Shown here one piece after another: positions 34,454 through 45,200 of a stretch of DNA of 64,000 nucleotides. Position numbers and translations under genes: made by a program. Source of the DNA: Candidatus Thiodiazotropha sp. CDECU1 (GTDB lineage Bacteria > Pseudomonadota > Gammaproteobacteria > Chromatiales > Chromatiaceae); contig NZ_OY734020.1 in assembly GCF_963455295.1 (NCBI RefSeq), positions 3,534,001-3,598,000 of the forward strand. The letters are read 5' to 3'. The first letter of the stretch is position 1; every line of letters starts with the position of its first letter. Below the pieces are notes generated by a model. The model saw only the letters and a list, made by a program, of their open reading frames with translations, made no database searches and was not told where the DNA came from.

Positions 34454-35284
34454 TCAAAATCCTTTGGTCCCCAAGAAATCCGCCAGATCCGAATAACAGA
34501 ACACCGGCCCGTCCTGGCAAACATAGTGAGGACCTATCTGGCAGTGGCCGCACTGTCCGATGCCGCACTGCATGTTGCGCTCCATACTGAACCAGATGCT
34601 GCCGTCGGCCAGGCCCATGTCGCGCAAACCGGCGATCGCTGCCAGCATCATCAGCTCCGGTCCGCACAGCATGGCGACGGTTCGATGGGGTCGTACCGAG
34701 ATCTGACTCATCAATTCGGTAACCATTCCCTGCTGTCCCTTCCAGCCCTTGCCGGCGACATCCGCCGCCAGCAGGATATGCACGTCATGCAACTTCGCCC
34801 ATTCGTCATACTGATCGCGCCAGATCAGATCATCCGAGTGCTTGACCCCCTGCAGGATATGGATACGACCGTAGTATTCGCGGCGACGCATGATGAACCG
34901 GATCACAGAGACCAGCGGGGCGCAGCCCAGTCCGCCGGTGATAAGCAGGATATCCTTGCCCTTCATCCGCGCCAGGGGCCAACCCCGGCCAAAGGGACCA
35001 CGTATACCCACCCGGTCACCCGGTTGCAGCTTCGACATGCCCTCCGAGACACGACCCACCACCCGAATGGTGTGGTCGAAGTAGTGGTTGTCCAAGGGGT
35101 CGTTGACGATGGAGATGGGGATCTCTCCGACACCGAACAGGGTGACCATGTTGAACTGACCGGGATCGAATTCGTAGGCCTTTTGCACTTCCCAGTCGTA
35201 CTGCAACCGCAGGGTGAAGATGGTTGGCGACTCCTGGATACGTTCGTCGATCACTGCGACATGTGGCATATGGGGATCAAACAT
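34454..35284 (-). CDS. hydG: Group 3b hydrogenase gamma subunit (FAD/NAD(P) reductase)
   Basis: A 276-residue flavoprotein that links hydrogen to NAD(P). It has an FAD-binding beta barrel (about 10-105, FDPGQFNMV), a nucleotide-binding domain ([18 protein letters not shown], and CGPELMM near residue 215) and a C-terminal [2Fe-2S] site with [13 protein letters not shown] and CQDGPVF. It resembles dihydroorotate dehydrogenase electron-transfer subunits, but the operon shows that it belongs to the hydrogenase. It overlaps the beta-subunit gene by 8 bases. Confidence 0.9.
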   Translation of the reverse strand: MFDPHMPHVAVIDERIQESPTIFTLRLQYDWEVQKAYEFDPGQFNMVTLFGVGEIPISIVNDPLDNHYFDHTIRVVGRVSEGMSKLQPGDRVGIRGPFGRGWPLARMKGKDILLITGGLGCAPLVSVIRFIMRRREYYGRIHILQGVKHSDDLIWRDQYDEWAKLHDVHILLAADVAGKGWKGQQGMVTELMSQISVRPHRTVAMLCGPELMMLAAIAGLRDMGLADGSIWFSMERNMQCGIGQCGHCQIGPHYVCQDGPVFCYSDLADFLGTKGF

Positions 35285-36407
35285 CGAGACTGTCCTCCTC
35301 CAACACAGCTGTAACCTCCTGGGTCAGATCTATACCCACCGGACACCAGGCGATGCAACGACCACAACCGGTACACCCGATACGCCGCTGCTGTACCTGC
35401 CAGCCGGCCAATTTATGGGTCATCCATTGACGATAACGGTGTTTGATATTACTCCGGACCTGGAAGTGACCCATATCGCTATGGGTGGGACTGAAACAGG
35501 AGTCCCAATTACGCACCATCTCCGCCACATCGCCGGTCAGGGCCACCTCATGACCCACCTGATAGCAGAAGCAGGTGGGACAGACCGCGGTACAGTTGCC
35601 ACAGGATAGGCAGCGCTCTGCAACCTGATCCCACTGAGCATGATCCAGCCGCTTGTAGAGTTGTTGCAGCGCTTCACTCCCGGGCAGCTTACGCTGCTGT
35701 TCGCTGGCCGCTTGATCGGTGGCCTGCAACATCGCCTCGAGCTGGGCATCATCGGCGGGCTGCAGTGCCAGTTGGCTGGTGATCGCCTCACCTTTTGCAC
35801 TCAGGTGCCAGATCAGAAAACCCTCGTCGAGTTCGGCCATGCCGATGTCGTAACCGCCATCCAAGGCCGGCCCGTCACCGGTGGAGAGACAGAAGCAGGT
35901 GGAGGCGGAATGGGCGCAATCGACGCCGATCAGCAACAGGCTTTCACGGCGCTCCTTGTAATGGGGATCGGGGCGCATCTCCAGCTCGAAATGGTGATCC
36001 AGAATCGACAGTGCCGCCAGATCGCAGGCCCGCACACCGAGCACCGCGGTGTGTTTCACCTCCGGCAGGGTTCGATTGAAGGTGAAGGGATCGGCAATCT
36101 CCTGCCAGAGCACCTCACGGGGGGCGAAACAGAGTGGCTTCAAACCCTGGGGTCCGTGGTTCCAGTCGAAGAGCCGCGGACTCTCTCCGTGGTTTAACCG
36201 ATAGTGCCCCGGCTGCTGGTCATTGGTCACACCCACAGGCAATGCGTCCGGGCCGTCAAGGGGCTCGAATTGAATCGCTCCGTCACGCACCCGTGGGCCC
36301 AATATCTTGTAACCGGACTGACTCAAAACTGTAAATAGTGTCTGCAATGACGAACGAGCTAAATAACCCGGACGTCTTTCGACCGCTGAGTGGTGCTGAG
36401 AATTCAC
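35277..36407 (-). CDS. hydB: Group 3b hydrogenase beta subunit (iron-sulfur)
   Basis: A 376-residue ferredoxin-like subunit that carries electrons between the gamma and delta subunits. Two C-terminal [4Fe-4S] motifs are visible ([13 protein letters not shown] and [15 protein letters not shown]); additional Cys occur in the N-terminal part ([14 protein letters not shown]). The GTG start has AAGGA six bases upstream. First gene of the hydBGDA-protease operon and divergent from nifJ. Confidence 0.9.
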   Translation of the reverse strand: MNSQHHSAVERRPGYLARSSLQTLFTVLSQSGYKILGPRVRDGAIQFEPLDGPDALPVGVTNDQQPGHYRLNHGESPRLFDWNHGPQGLKPLCFAPREVLWQEIADPFTFNRTLPEVKHTAVLGVRACDLAALSILDHHFELEMRPDPHYKERRESLLLIGVDCAHSASTCFCLSTGDGPALDGGYDIGMAELDEGFLIWHLSAKGEAITSQLALQPADDAQLEAMLQATDQAASEQQRKLPGSEALQQLYKRLDHAQWDQVAERCLSCGNCTAVCPTCFCYQVGHEVALTGDVAEMVRNWDSCFSPTHSDMGHFQVRSNIKHRYRQWMTHKLAGWQVQQRRIGCTGCGRCIAWCPVGIDLTQEVTAVLEEDSLDV

Positions 36408-36711
36408 ACTGGATCCTTGAGACCGTTACTTGGTCATCACTGGAAAAAAAGCGTAAAGTTAAAAAAACGTGTTCGTACTGCTACAGAATTCGCAATGAAA
36501 GTCGCATTGTTCTTCGACTTAATTCTAGTCAAGGATTCAATGCTGGGTAGGTAAATTAAACACAAAACAAGCTGTACTATGACCTTCATCAATCATGGAA
36601 ATCGGATGCACTGAAACGGAGCAAGGATAGGAGCGCACTGACCATCGACAGCTGTTATTGATCAACTCGGAAATTGTTATTGCCCCGGCAACCAGACCAG
36701 GAATTCAGGAT
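36408..36711. promoter_or_regulatory. Divergent hydrogenase-nifJ intergenic region
   Basis: About 300 bases hold the promoters of both operons. I found no full FNR palindrome; one half-site (TTGAT, minus strand, in 36585-36600) is present. A -10-like TACTAT lies near 36575. No gene is evident. Confidence 0.4.
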
Positions 36712-39700
36712 ATGCAAAAAGAGATGGTGACCATCGACGGTAACGAAGCCGCCGCCCATATCGCGCACCTCACCAATGAAGTCATCGCCATCTACCCGAT
36801 CACCCCCGCATCACCCATGGGGGAGTGGTCCGATGAGTGGTCCGCCCGGGGGATAAAAAACATCTGGGGTTCGGTGCCGGACGTGATCGAGATGCAGAGC
36901 GAGGCCGGTGCCGCGGGAACCGTGCACGGGGCGTTGCAGGCGGGGTCCCTCTCCACCTCTTTTACCGCCTCCCAGGGCCTGCTGTTGATGATACCCAACA
37001 TGTATAAGATCGCCGGTGAGCTGACCCCGACTGTTTTACATGTCTCGGCCCGTTCCCTGGCGGTTCAGGCCCTCTCCATCTTTGGTGACCACAGCGACGT
37101 CATGGCCTGCCGCGCCACCGGGTATGCCATGCTCTGCTCCGCCAGTGTGCAGGAGGTGGCGGACTTCGCCCTGATCGCCCAGGCGGCCAGCCTCGAAAGC
37201 CGTATCCCCTACCTCCACTTCTTCGATGGTTTTCGCACCTCCCACGAGGTCAACAAGATTCAACTGCCCCGGGAAGAGACCATCAGGGCGATGATCGACG
37301 AGGAGTGGATCATCGCCCACCGTGAACGGTCGCTCTCACCCGATCACCCGGTGATCCGCGGCACCTCGCAAAATCCCGATGTCTATTTCCAGGGCCGGGA
37401 AACTGTCAATCCCTTCTATGCCAAGGCGCCGGCAATCCTGCAATCCGCCATGCACAGATTCGCCCGCCTCAGCGGACGACAATACAGCCTGTTCGAATAT
37501 CTGGGTGCAGAGCATCCTGAGCGGATTATCATGCTCATGGGTTCCGGCATCGGTGCAGCCCAGGAGGCGGTGGAGCACCTGGTTGCGGCAGGGGAAAAGG
37601 TGGGTATGGTCAAGGTACGCCTGTTCCGCCCATTCGCTGCAGAGCAGCTGTTGGATGCGGTACCCGATGGGGTGAAAAAGATCGCCGCGCTCGACCGCAC
37701 CAAGGAGCCCGGCGCCGACGGCGAGCCGCTGTATAAGGATGTCCTGGGGGCCTTTGCCCAGGCCTATAACGAGGGACGCCGCGCTCACCTGCCACGCATC
37801 ATCGGCGGACGTTACGGTCTCTCCTCCAAGGAGTTCACCCCGGCAATGGTGAAGGCCATCTTTGACGAGCTGGCAAAAGAGACACCGAGAAATCCTTTTA
37901 CTGTCGGCATCATCGACGACCTCAGCAAGACCAGCCTGCCCTGGGACAGCAGTTTCCGTCCCGCCGCCTCGCAAGGTGTCACCGCCTGTCTCTTCTATGG
38001 CCTGGGAGCCGACGGCACCGTCTCCGCCAACAAGAACTCCATCAAGATCATCGGCGAACAGACCAAGAATCATGCCCAGGGCTATTTTCAGTATGACTCG
38101 AAAAAGTCGGGGGCGATAACCGTCTCGCATCTGCGCTTCGGTCCCGATCCGATCAACAGTACCTACCTCATCGGCAAGGACGAAGCCAGTTTCGTGGCCT
38201 GTCACCAACCCACCTTTCTCGGCCGCTACGAAATGCTCGAGATGGCACAGCCTGGTGGTGTGTTTCTGCTCAATACCAGTGCCGGCCCGAATCAGGTGTG
38301 GGATACCCTGCCGGGTAAGATGCAGCGGCAGATGCTCGACAAGGGATTGAGCCTCTACATCATCGATGCCTACGAAATCGCCGACAAGACCGGCATGGGA
38401 CGGCGTATCAACACCATCATGCAGACCTGCTTCTTCGCCATCTCCGGCCTGCTGCAGCAGGATCTTGCCATCGAACTGATCAAGGAGGCGGTGAAAAAGA
38501 GCTATGGCCGCAAGGGTGCGCGCCTGCTGCAACGCAACTACGACGCTATCGATGCCGCCCTGGCGGGCCTGCATCAGGTTCCGCTGCCGGAGGCGACAAC
38601 CAAGGAGGAGAGTCCCAAAGCCGTGGTACCTGCCGATGCGCCTGCCTTCGTGCAGCAGGTCACCTCCCTCATCATCGCCGGCCTGGGTGATGCGGTGCCG
38701 GTCAGCCTGATGCCCAACGATGGCACCTGGCCCCTGGGCACCACCGCCTATGAGAAACGCAATATCGCCCTGCAGCTGCCGAAGTGGGAGATGGATCTCT
38801 GCACCCACTGCGGCAAGTGTCCCCTGGTCTGTCCCCATGCCGCCATCCGCTCCAAGATCTTCCCCGAAGCCCTGACCGAGGATGCCCCCGACAGCTTCCT
38901 CCACACCCCGGTCAAGGGGGCCAAGGATTTCGAGCCGGGCAGCCACATCAGCTATCAGGTGGCGCCAGACGATTGCACCGGTTGCGGTCTCTGCGTGGAG
39001 ATCTGCCCCATACGGGACAAGAAGAATCCACAGCGCAAGGCCCTCAACATGGTGGATGACGAGGCCTATCACCAACAGGAAAGGGGCAACTGGGAGTTCT
39101 TTCTCAGCCTGCCCGAATACGACCGGACCCGGCTCAAGGAGACCACCATCAAGGGATCCATGGTCATGCAACCCCTGTTCGAATTCTCCGGCGCCTGCGT
39201 CGGTTGCGGCGAGACCCCCTACATCAAACTGGCGACCCAGCTCTTCGGCGACCGTATGCTCATCGCCAACGCCACCGGCTGCTCATCGATCTACGGCGGC
39301 AACCTGCCCACCACCCCCTACACCACCAACCCGGAGGGCCGCGGCCCCACCTGGTCAAACTCCCTGTTCGAGGACAATGCGGAATTCGGTCTTGGCATGC
39401 GCATCGCCATCGATATGCAGCGGGATCAGGCAGTCACCCTGATCAACGGGATGCGGGACCAGCTGGGTGGCGAACTGAGCGATGCCCTGCTCAAGGCAGA
39501 ACAGCAGAGCGAGGCCGAGATCTTCGAACAGCGTCAACGTATCGACACCTTGAAGCAGAAACTGGCGCAGATCGACACCCCTGAGGCGAAGCGCCTGCTG
39601 GCGGTGGCCGACAGCCTGGCAAAGAAAAGCGTCTGGCTGGTGGGGGGCGACGGCTGGGCCTACGACATCGGTTATGGCGGTGTGGACCATGTGTTCGCCG

Positions 39701-40287
39701 CCGGGCGCAACGTCAACATCCTGCTGCTGGATACGGAGACCTACTCCAACACCGGCGGCCAGACCTCCAAGGCCACCCCCCTGGGTGCCGTTGCCAAGTT
39801 CTCTGCCAGTGGCAAGCCGACCAACAAAAAGGATATCGCCCTGATGGCCATGGCCTACGGCAATGTCTACGTGGGACAGGTGGCATTCGGCGCCAAGGAC
39901 ATACAGACCCTGCGCATCTTTCTCGAGGCCGAATCCTACGACGGTCCCTCCCTGATCATCTGTTACTCTCCCTGCATCGCCCATGGGGTCGACCTGTCGA
40001 ACAACATCCGACAGCAGGAGCTGGCGGTGGATTCGGGACATTGGCCCCTGTTCCGTTATGACCCGCGGCGTAGTGAAAAGGGTGAGAACCCGTTGAAAAT
40101 GGACTCCAAGGAGCCATCCATCCCCTACCGGGATTTCGCCTCCACAGAGACCCGATTCAGCGTATTGGAACGTACCCACCCTGAGCACTCGGAACGCTTT
40201 CTGCGTCAGGCACAACAGCATATCAAGACCCGTTATCAACTTTATGAACAGTTGGCGAGATTGGCGGTGGGGGAGTCGGATGATTAG
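36712..40287 (+). CDS. nifJ: Pyruvate:ferredoxin (flavodoxin) oxidoreductase NifJ
   Basis: A single-chain PFOR of about 1190 residues that converts pyruvate and CoA to acetyl-CoA, CO2 and reduced ferredoxin or flavodoxin, and can run in reverse. Domains in order: pyrimidine-binding TPP domain (IAIYPITPASPMGEW, SGDHSDVM-like segment), CoA domain, central gamma domain, two [4Fe-4S] motifs (CTHCGKCPLVCP and CTGCGLCVEICP), and the TPP-pyrophosphate domain (GDGWAYDIGYGG, ETYSNTGGQTSK). Extra Cys in FSGACVGCGETP supply the third cluster. The ATG at 36712 is preferred to a TTG at 36658; 36724 is also possible. It is divergent from the hydrogenase operon and both handle reduced carriers. Confidence 0.95.
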   Translation: MQKEMVTIDGNEAAAHIAHLTNEVIAIYPITPASPMGEWSDEWSARGIKNIWGSVPDVIEMQSEAGAAGTVHGALQAGSLSTSFTASQGLLLMIPNMYKIAGELTPTVLHVSARSLAVQALSIFGDHSDVMACRATGYAMLCSASVQEVADFALIAQAASLESRIPYLHFFDGFRTSHEVNKIQLPREETIRAMIDEEWIIAHRERSLSPDHPVIRGTSQNPDVYFQGRETVNPFYAKAPAILQSAMHRFARLSGRQYSLFEYLGAEHPERIIMLMGSGIGAAQEAVEHLVAAGEKVGMVKVRLFRPFAAEQLLDAVPDGVKKIAALDRTKEPGADGEPLYKDVLGAFAQAYNEGRRAHLPRIIGGRYGLSSKEFTPAMVKAIFDELAKETPRNPFTVGIIDDLSKTSLPWDSSFRPAASQGVTACLFYGLGADGTVSANKNSIKIIGEQTKNHAQGYFQYDSKKSGAITVSHLRFGPDPINSTYLIGKDEASFVACHQPTFLGRYEMLEMAQPGGVFLLNTSAGPNQVWDTLPGKMQRQMLDKGLSLYIIDAYEIADKTGMGRRINTIMQTCFFAISGLLQQDLAIELIKEAVKKSYGRKGARLLQRNYDAIDAALAGLHQVPLPEATTKEESPKAVVPADAPAFVQQVTSLIIAGLGDAVPVSLMPNDGTWPLGTTAYEKRNIALQLPKWEMDLCTHCGKCPLVCPHAAIRSKIFPEALTEDAPDSFLHTPVKGAKDFEPGSHISYQVAPDDCTGCGLCVEICPIRDKKNPQRKALNMVDDEAYHQQERGNWEFFLSLPEYDRTRLKETTIKGSMVMQPLFEFSGACVGCGETPYIKLATQLFGDRMLIANATGCSSIYGGNLPTTPYTTNPEGRGPTWSNSLFEDNAEFGLGMRIAIDMQRDQAVTLINGMRDQLGGELSDALLKAEQQSEAEIFEQRQRIDTLKQKLAQIDTPEAKRLLAVADSLAKKSVWLVGGDGWAYDIGYGGVDHVFAAGRNVNILLLDTETYSNTGGQTSKATPLGAVAKFSASGKPTNKKDIALMAMAYGNVYVGQVAFGAKDIQTLRIFLEAESYDGPSLIICYSPCIAHGVDLSNNIRQQELAVDSGHWPLFRYDPRRSEKGENPLKMDSKEPSIPYRDFASTETRFSVLERTHPEHSERFLRQAQQHIKTRYQLYEQLARLAVGESDD

Positions 40288-40361
40288 CTTATAAGCGACT
40301 AGAATGTATGAACCCCATTCCGGGATAACAAGAACAAACACCTTTAACAGGACAGTGACCA

Positions 40362-41180
40362 ATGCCTGAATCAAGCTCAACACAAAACATGGCCGTCTTC
40401 TGCGACTTCGAGAACGTTGCATTGGGAGTACGCGATGCCAACTATGCGGCGTTTAATATTCAAAAGGTGTTGGAGCATCTGCTGCTCAAAGGCAATATCG
40501 TGTTTAAAAAGGCCTACTGCGATTGGGATCGTTACAAAGAGTTCAAGGCCGCCATGCACGAAGCGGCATTCGAACTGATAGAGATTCCCCACGTACGCCA
40601 GTCAGGCAAGAATTCGGCTGATATCCGGATGGTGGTTGACGCCCTGGATCTCTGCTACACAAAGCTTCATCTGGACACATTCGTCATTATCAGCGGAGAC
40701 TCCGACTTCTCCCCACTCGTCAGCAAGTTGAGAGAAAACAACAAAATAGTAATTGGTGTCGGGGTTAAGAACTCCACATCAGACCTGCTTACCGCCAACT
40801 GCGATGAGTTTATCTTCTATGACGACCTGGTGAGAGAGAGTAAAAGGTCCAGCCAAAGCCGACGGAAAAGCTCCAGCAAACAGACGGTTAAAAAGAAAGC
40901 CTCAAAGAAGCAACCCAGTGAAGAGGAGAAGAGAAAGCAGGAGGCACTGGACCTGGTCGTCGCCACGGTAGAAGACCTGATCCAGGAACGTGGAGAAACA
41001 GGGAAGGTATGGGGTTCCATGGTCAAGCAAACCTTGAAGCGTCGTAAACCCGGTTTCAGCGAGCGATATCATGGCTTCAATACCTTCAACGCGCTACTCG
41101 AAGAGGCAAAGAAACGAAAATTAGTGATCTTGGAAGCCGATGAAAAATCCGGTGGCTACATGATCAAAAATGCCACCTAG
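40362..41180 (+). CDS. NYN-domain protein with OST-HTH/LOTUS domain
   Basis: A 272-residue protein. The N-terminal NYN domain (about 10-160) has the acidic ribonuclease pattern: MAVFCDFENVAL, then KNSADIRMVVDALDL and VIISGDSDFSPLVSKL. A basic linker (SRRKSSSKQTVKKKASKK) follows, and the C-terminal part (about 200-270) is LOTUS-like (GETGKVWGSMVKQTLKRRKPGFSERYHGF). Proteins of this layout (LabA/DUF88) are presumed RNases or RNA binders. It is probably co-directional with nifJ by chance. Confidence 0.8.
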   Translation: MPESSSTQNMAVFCDFENVALGVRDANYAAFNIQKVLEHLLLKGNIVFKKAYCDWDRYKEFKAAMHEAAFELIEIPHVRQSGKNSADIRMVVDALDLCYTKLHLDTFVIISGDSDFSPLVSKLRENNKIVIGVGVKNSTSDLLTANCDEFIFYDDLVRESKRSSQSRRKSSSKQTVKKKASKKQPSEEEKRKQEALDLVVATVEDLIQERGETGKVWGSMVKQTLKRRKPGFSERYHGFNTFNALLEEAKKRKLVILEADEKSGGYMIKNAT

Positions 41181-41235
41181 TCAAAACCTAAGAACCTTAT
41201 AAAATCAGCTTGCTGAGAAGGTCCAGATATTATTG

Positions 41236-41535
41236 TCAGATATCGCCTGATCGAATCAGTATTGATCCGTCATCCTCGAAGGATTCGCTCTGTATCAACT
41301 TTCTAGCCGCCTCTTGTATTACTGCACGATGGTGAGCGATACAACGCACCGGTGTGTCATCCATAACACCAAATTTATCTTCCAGGATATTCAACGACAC
41401 TCTACAGAGTACACGCTCTTTGTTGACATCTGCTGCAACTGTTGCCATCTCTGTCATGCTGTTCCATGACTCATATCCGGGAAAATGGATCACTGTATCG
41501 TCTGAAACGGATATTCTTCTGTTGGTCCAAGTCAT
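41236..41535 (-). CDS. DUF1488-like protein
   Basis: A 99-residue protein resembling the DUF1488 family, with an N-terminal VIHFPGYESWN segment, VLCRVSLNILEDKFG and the C-terminal helix AHHRAVIQEAARKLIQ. No catalytic residues are known. It stands alone and convergent with the NYN gene. The assignment is by pattern and is moderate. Confidence 0.6.
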   Translation of the reverse strand: MTWTNRRISVSDDTVIHFPGYESWNSMTEMATVAADVNKERVLCRVSLNILEDKFGVMDDTPVRCIAHHRAVIQEAARKLIQSESFEDDGSILIRSGDI

Positions 41536-41925
41536 GATGAGGCCTGCTTACTGACGCCGCTCCATCCAATTGCGGCTATAGTATTTATGAAAGACGGCTT
41601 AATCCTTTAGTCTACAAGTCCACGATACGGTAATTATAGTTGAAGTCGTATCATATAGATTATTTATTTATCAGGGACCGGTCTCATTTTTAATTCATGC
41701 CTGATTTGTTGTTTAAAATTTAGCCATCACAGAAAATAACCGATTGCAATTCAGTAGCAAGCTGTATATGGTGAATTACCTGCAAGATCTTAGTCCTAAC
41801 GCCTAACATTCGCTGTTTCCTCAATAGTTACACCCGAATCGTGCTTCATAGTGTTATCCAAGATTTGTGGTGAGTGTCCGCTCTTGGAGACGGATGAATT
41901 TTTATATTGATTGAGGTATTTAAAG
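41536..41925. other. Gene-free region before the cold-shock gene
   Basis: About 390 bases without a plausible gene. The part next to the csp start may be a long 5' untranslated region as in cold-shock genes, but I see no clear cold-box. Confidence 0.45.
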
Positions 41926-42135
41926 ATGTCTGAAAGACAAACCGGAACCGTCAAGTGGTTCGACAGTGCAAAAGGTTATGGATTTATCGAGCGCGAATCA
42001 GGAAAAGACCTGTTTGTGCATTTCCGCGCCATCGTTGGTGAAGGCCATCTCAACCTGGTAGACGGCCAAAAGGTCGAATTTACCGAAACCGCTGGCCAGA
42101 AAGGCCCTCAGGCGGAAAATGTAGTTCCCCTGTAA
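41926..42135 (+). CDS. Cold-shock-family protein
   Basis: A 69-residue nucleic-acid-binding beta barrel of the CspA family. The RNP1-like (KGYGFIER) and RNP2-like (LFVHFRAI) motifs and the ending [12 protein letters not shown] fit. RNP2 has VHFRAI where most family members have VHFSAI or VHYSAI. It probably acts as an RNA chaperone. The ATG at 41926 has GAGG nine bases upstream. Confidence 0.93.
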   Translation: MSERQTGTVKWFDSAKGYGFIERESGKDLFVHFRAIVGEGHLNLVDGQKVEFTETAGQKGPQAENVVPL

Positions 42136-42153
42136 CCTGTTGATTTTAAACAT

Positions 42154-42180
42154 CCCCGCCTTATCTGAGGCGGGGTTCTA
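42154..42180 (+). terminator. Terminator after the cold-shock gene
   Basis: CCCCGCC and GGCGGGG form a 7-bp GC stem on an 8-base loop, followed by TTCTAT. The T-run is weak but the stem position 19 bases after the stop is typical. Confidence 0.65.
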
Positions 42181-42253
42181 TAGGCAGATTGGGATGGATA
42201 GAATCAGCCAATCAGCATTACATTACAAAGTTATTTGATTGATCACAGGCTCA

Positions 42254-45200
42254 TCACTCAGCACTTTTGACTTGCTTTAACTCCCAAATAGCATCATGGG
42301 ATTTCGCCCGTGTCACCAGAGATTGAGCGGTCTCGCCATCCCGAAGGTTAGCCCAGCGCGCCTGTATATTCAGCACATCGACCACACTGAAATCCGCTTC
42401 TCGAAGGGCATCCTGTAAACGCCACACAATCTCCTCCAATGTAGTGTGGTCCGTTCTTGGTAACATGATAATAAACTCCCCAACCCCCCAACGAGAGAGC
42501 AAGTCGACTTTGCGTAGTGCCTGTTTTACCGCTTTTGCAATCTCACGGAACACCCAGCGCAGCGCCTGCCGCCCATGGTTTTGAATTATCACCTCTTCAC
42601 CTTCTATGGTAAGCATGATCAGACAGAGTGGCTCTTTGTATCGATTCGCCTTCTCTGCTGTGAAGTTCAACAGCTCTTGTAGAAAAGAGGCGCTGTAAAG
42701 ACCCGACAGTTCATCCTGATAAGAGAGACTATCGGTTTCATGAAACAACCGTTTAGCGATGATGGTGGAAAGATTTTCATGAAATCTGGAAGCTATACGG
42801 GGATAGAGTCGAGCGATTCGATGGATACTTTCCCAGCGTAGTGACAATGCCTGCACATTACCGACAGCAACCACATCAGCCAATCGCTCCCGGTTGGTAA
42901 CCAGCGATGACACGCCGAAAACACCACCAGGTTCATAGCTACTGACCAGATAGGTTGAGCCATCATGCCGGGTACGCCAGGCCTCGGCCTGACCCTTGAG
43001 CAGCACCAGCATGGTATCGTATGAAGTACCCTGCAGAAGAATCGCTTCGTCCGGTTCATACTCCCTGATATGACTCACTGCCACCAGTTTTCTGACCTGC
43101 CATGGCCGCATACCCTTAAGCAATTGGCATTTATCCAGGACATCTCTTCTCAGGTGTAGCGAGAGTAGATCCCATACGCTAATCAGGCGGGTGTTTCGCA
43201 GCATCAGTGGGATGAGCACAAAGGTCCCGAGCAAAGCCAGACACATGACCAAGGCGCTCAACAGGCCAAACAGGGTCACCGGGGGAAAGTTGGATAAGGT
43301 CAATGTGGCGAAGCCGGCAGCCAAGGCCAGTGCCGTGGTTATGATGGGGGTCGATTCCTGCTGGATGACCTGAACCAAGGCCTCCGATCCTGATCGGCAG
43401 TTTTTAGCCAGGCGTTGGTAACGCGCCATAAAATGCATGGTGTGATCGACACAGATACCTAAGGCGATGGCTCCCACCATGGTGGTGCCGGTATCCAATG
43501 CAATACCAAACATCCCCATGACACCGAATAACACCACAATCGGAAACAGATTGGCTATCACGGCTATCAAACCTGCTTTTATGTTCATGAACAGCAGGGC
43601 CACCAGGAGGAATATCACGAACAGCATCAGTAACAGTGACCTTGCCTGGCCGTCTGCCATGTAATCCACAGCCTGACTGTTAAGATAGCTGCTACCCGTG
43701 ATCATCACATCCAAGGTCGGGTCCATCCATTGCTCGGCGTACTGCTTGACCTCGTCAACCGCCTCGTTCAGTTCATGGGATGAACTGATGGCGTGCCGGA
43801 CCAGAACACGGGCTTGGCTGTAATCGGCTGAGACAAAGGCCGCCGCATTTACATGATCCAACAGGGACATATACTCCTTGACCACTTCATTACGCGCAGG
43901 GAGATAGATAGTACCGGGCCATTCACCATCGATACCGCTGTGGACCACACCAATGAAATCGGCAAATGAAAAGCTCTTGTCAAAATGACCTGTCTCGTCA
44001 AGATAGTCCTGGAGCCTATCCAGTTCCTCGAGATAAGGCACTTGCAGGAAGGTGCCTTGGGTTCCGCTCAGCACGATTGAGAGCGCATCCATTCCAGACA
44101 GGTTTTGATGCAGAAATTTGGCTTGCTGTGGTACTTCAGAACGGTGATCAAAGTAGTCCATTACATTGTTATTGACCTTGATCTGGGTTGCCCACAAGAG
44201 ACAGACCGCCATCAACATCAGTACGGAGCCAATGATCGCTTTCGGATAGCGGGACAGCTGCTGATAGAGCCAGGTGGTAAATGACGCAAATGGGTAGTGG
44301 GTTGTAGAGAGTGTTTCCAGACCAAATTGCCGGGTTAGTTGCAGACAGGCCGGGACCAGGGTAATGGTGGCCAGGAAATTCATTGCCAATCCCAAGGCGG
44401 TGATCAGACCAAACTGTTGCAGCAGATCAATACGATTGAGGGAGATCGAAAGAAAACCCATAAAAGTGGTCACAAAGGTCAATACGATAGCTATCCCCAT
44501 GTACTTTGCCATCAGTTTGATCGCCGCCAGATGCTTCTTTCCCTTGCGAATGGCAGCCTGGTACTCAGACAGCAAATGGATATCTTCGGTTGAACCCACG
44601 ATGATCAGCAGGGCCGGCACAATCGAGGTCATGACATTTACCGGGATACCGAGGACCGCCATCAAACCCAAGATCCAAACCACACTCATGCCGGCGGTCA
44701 GTAACGGGATCATTGGGGCTAGCCAGTGGCGCTGGGTGAGCGCAAGGGTAACCACAAGCACCATCAGGGCGAGTGGTAGAATCAGGCGTTGATCGGAGCG
44801 GATCTGTTCTGAAATATCTTTCCGCACCGAGGGATCGCCCAAATGAAATACTTGCCGGAAGCGCTGTTGCAGAGGCTTAATCGCATCATCCAGTGCAAAT
44901 GCAACCTCCTCATCAAAACCGCGATGGTAATGCTCCATGTCGAAAAACAGGTTGATCGCCATGACAGAGCCATTTCTGGAGAGCAGATTTCTTTCGATCA
45001 GGGGATTGATCAGTGCCGCTTGTATCAAAGCATCAGCGGCTTCACGGGTCTGTGGAATGGATTTCAGGTAGGGATCAGTATAGATATATCCATCCACTGT
45101 ACGCAGATAATGCACCGAGAAGAGGCTGACGGTTCGGCTGACCTGAGGAATGGCCTGAATGTCCTTCAATGCCTGGCGGATGGCTGAAAGGTTCTCTGGT

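Noticed and set aside
37336-39171. A 611-codon minus-strand frame inside nifJ
   Set aside because: Shadow of a GC-rich real gene with full PFOR motifs.
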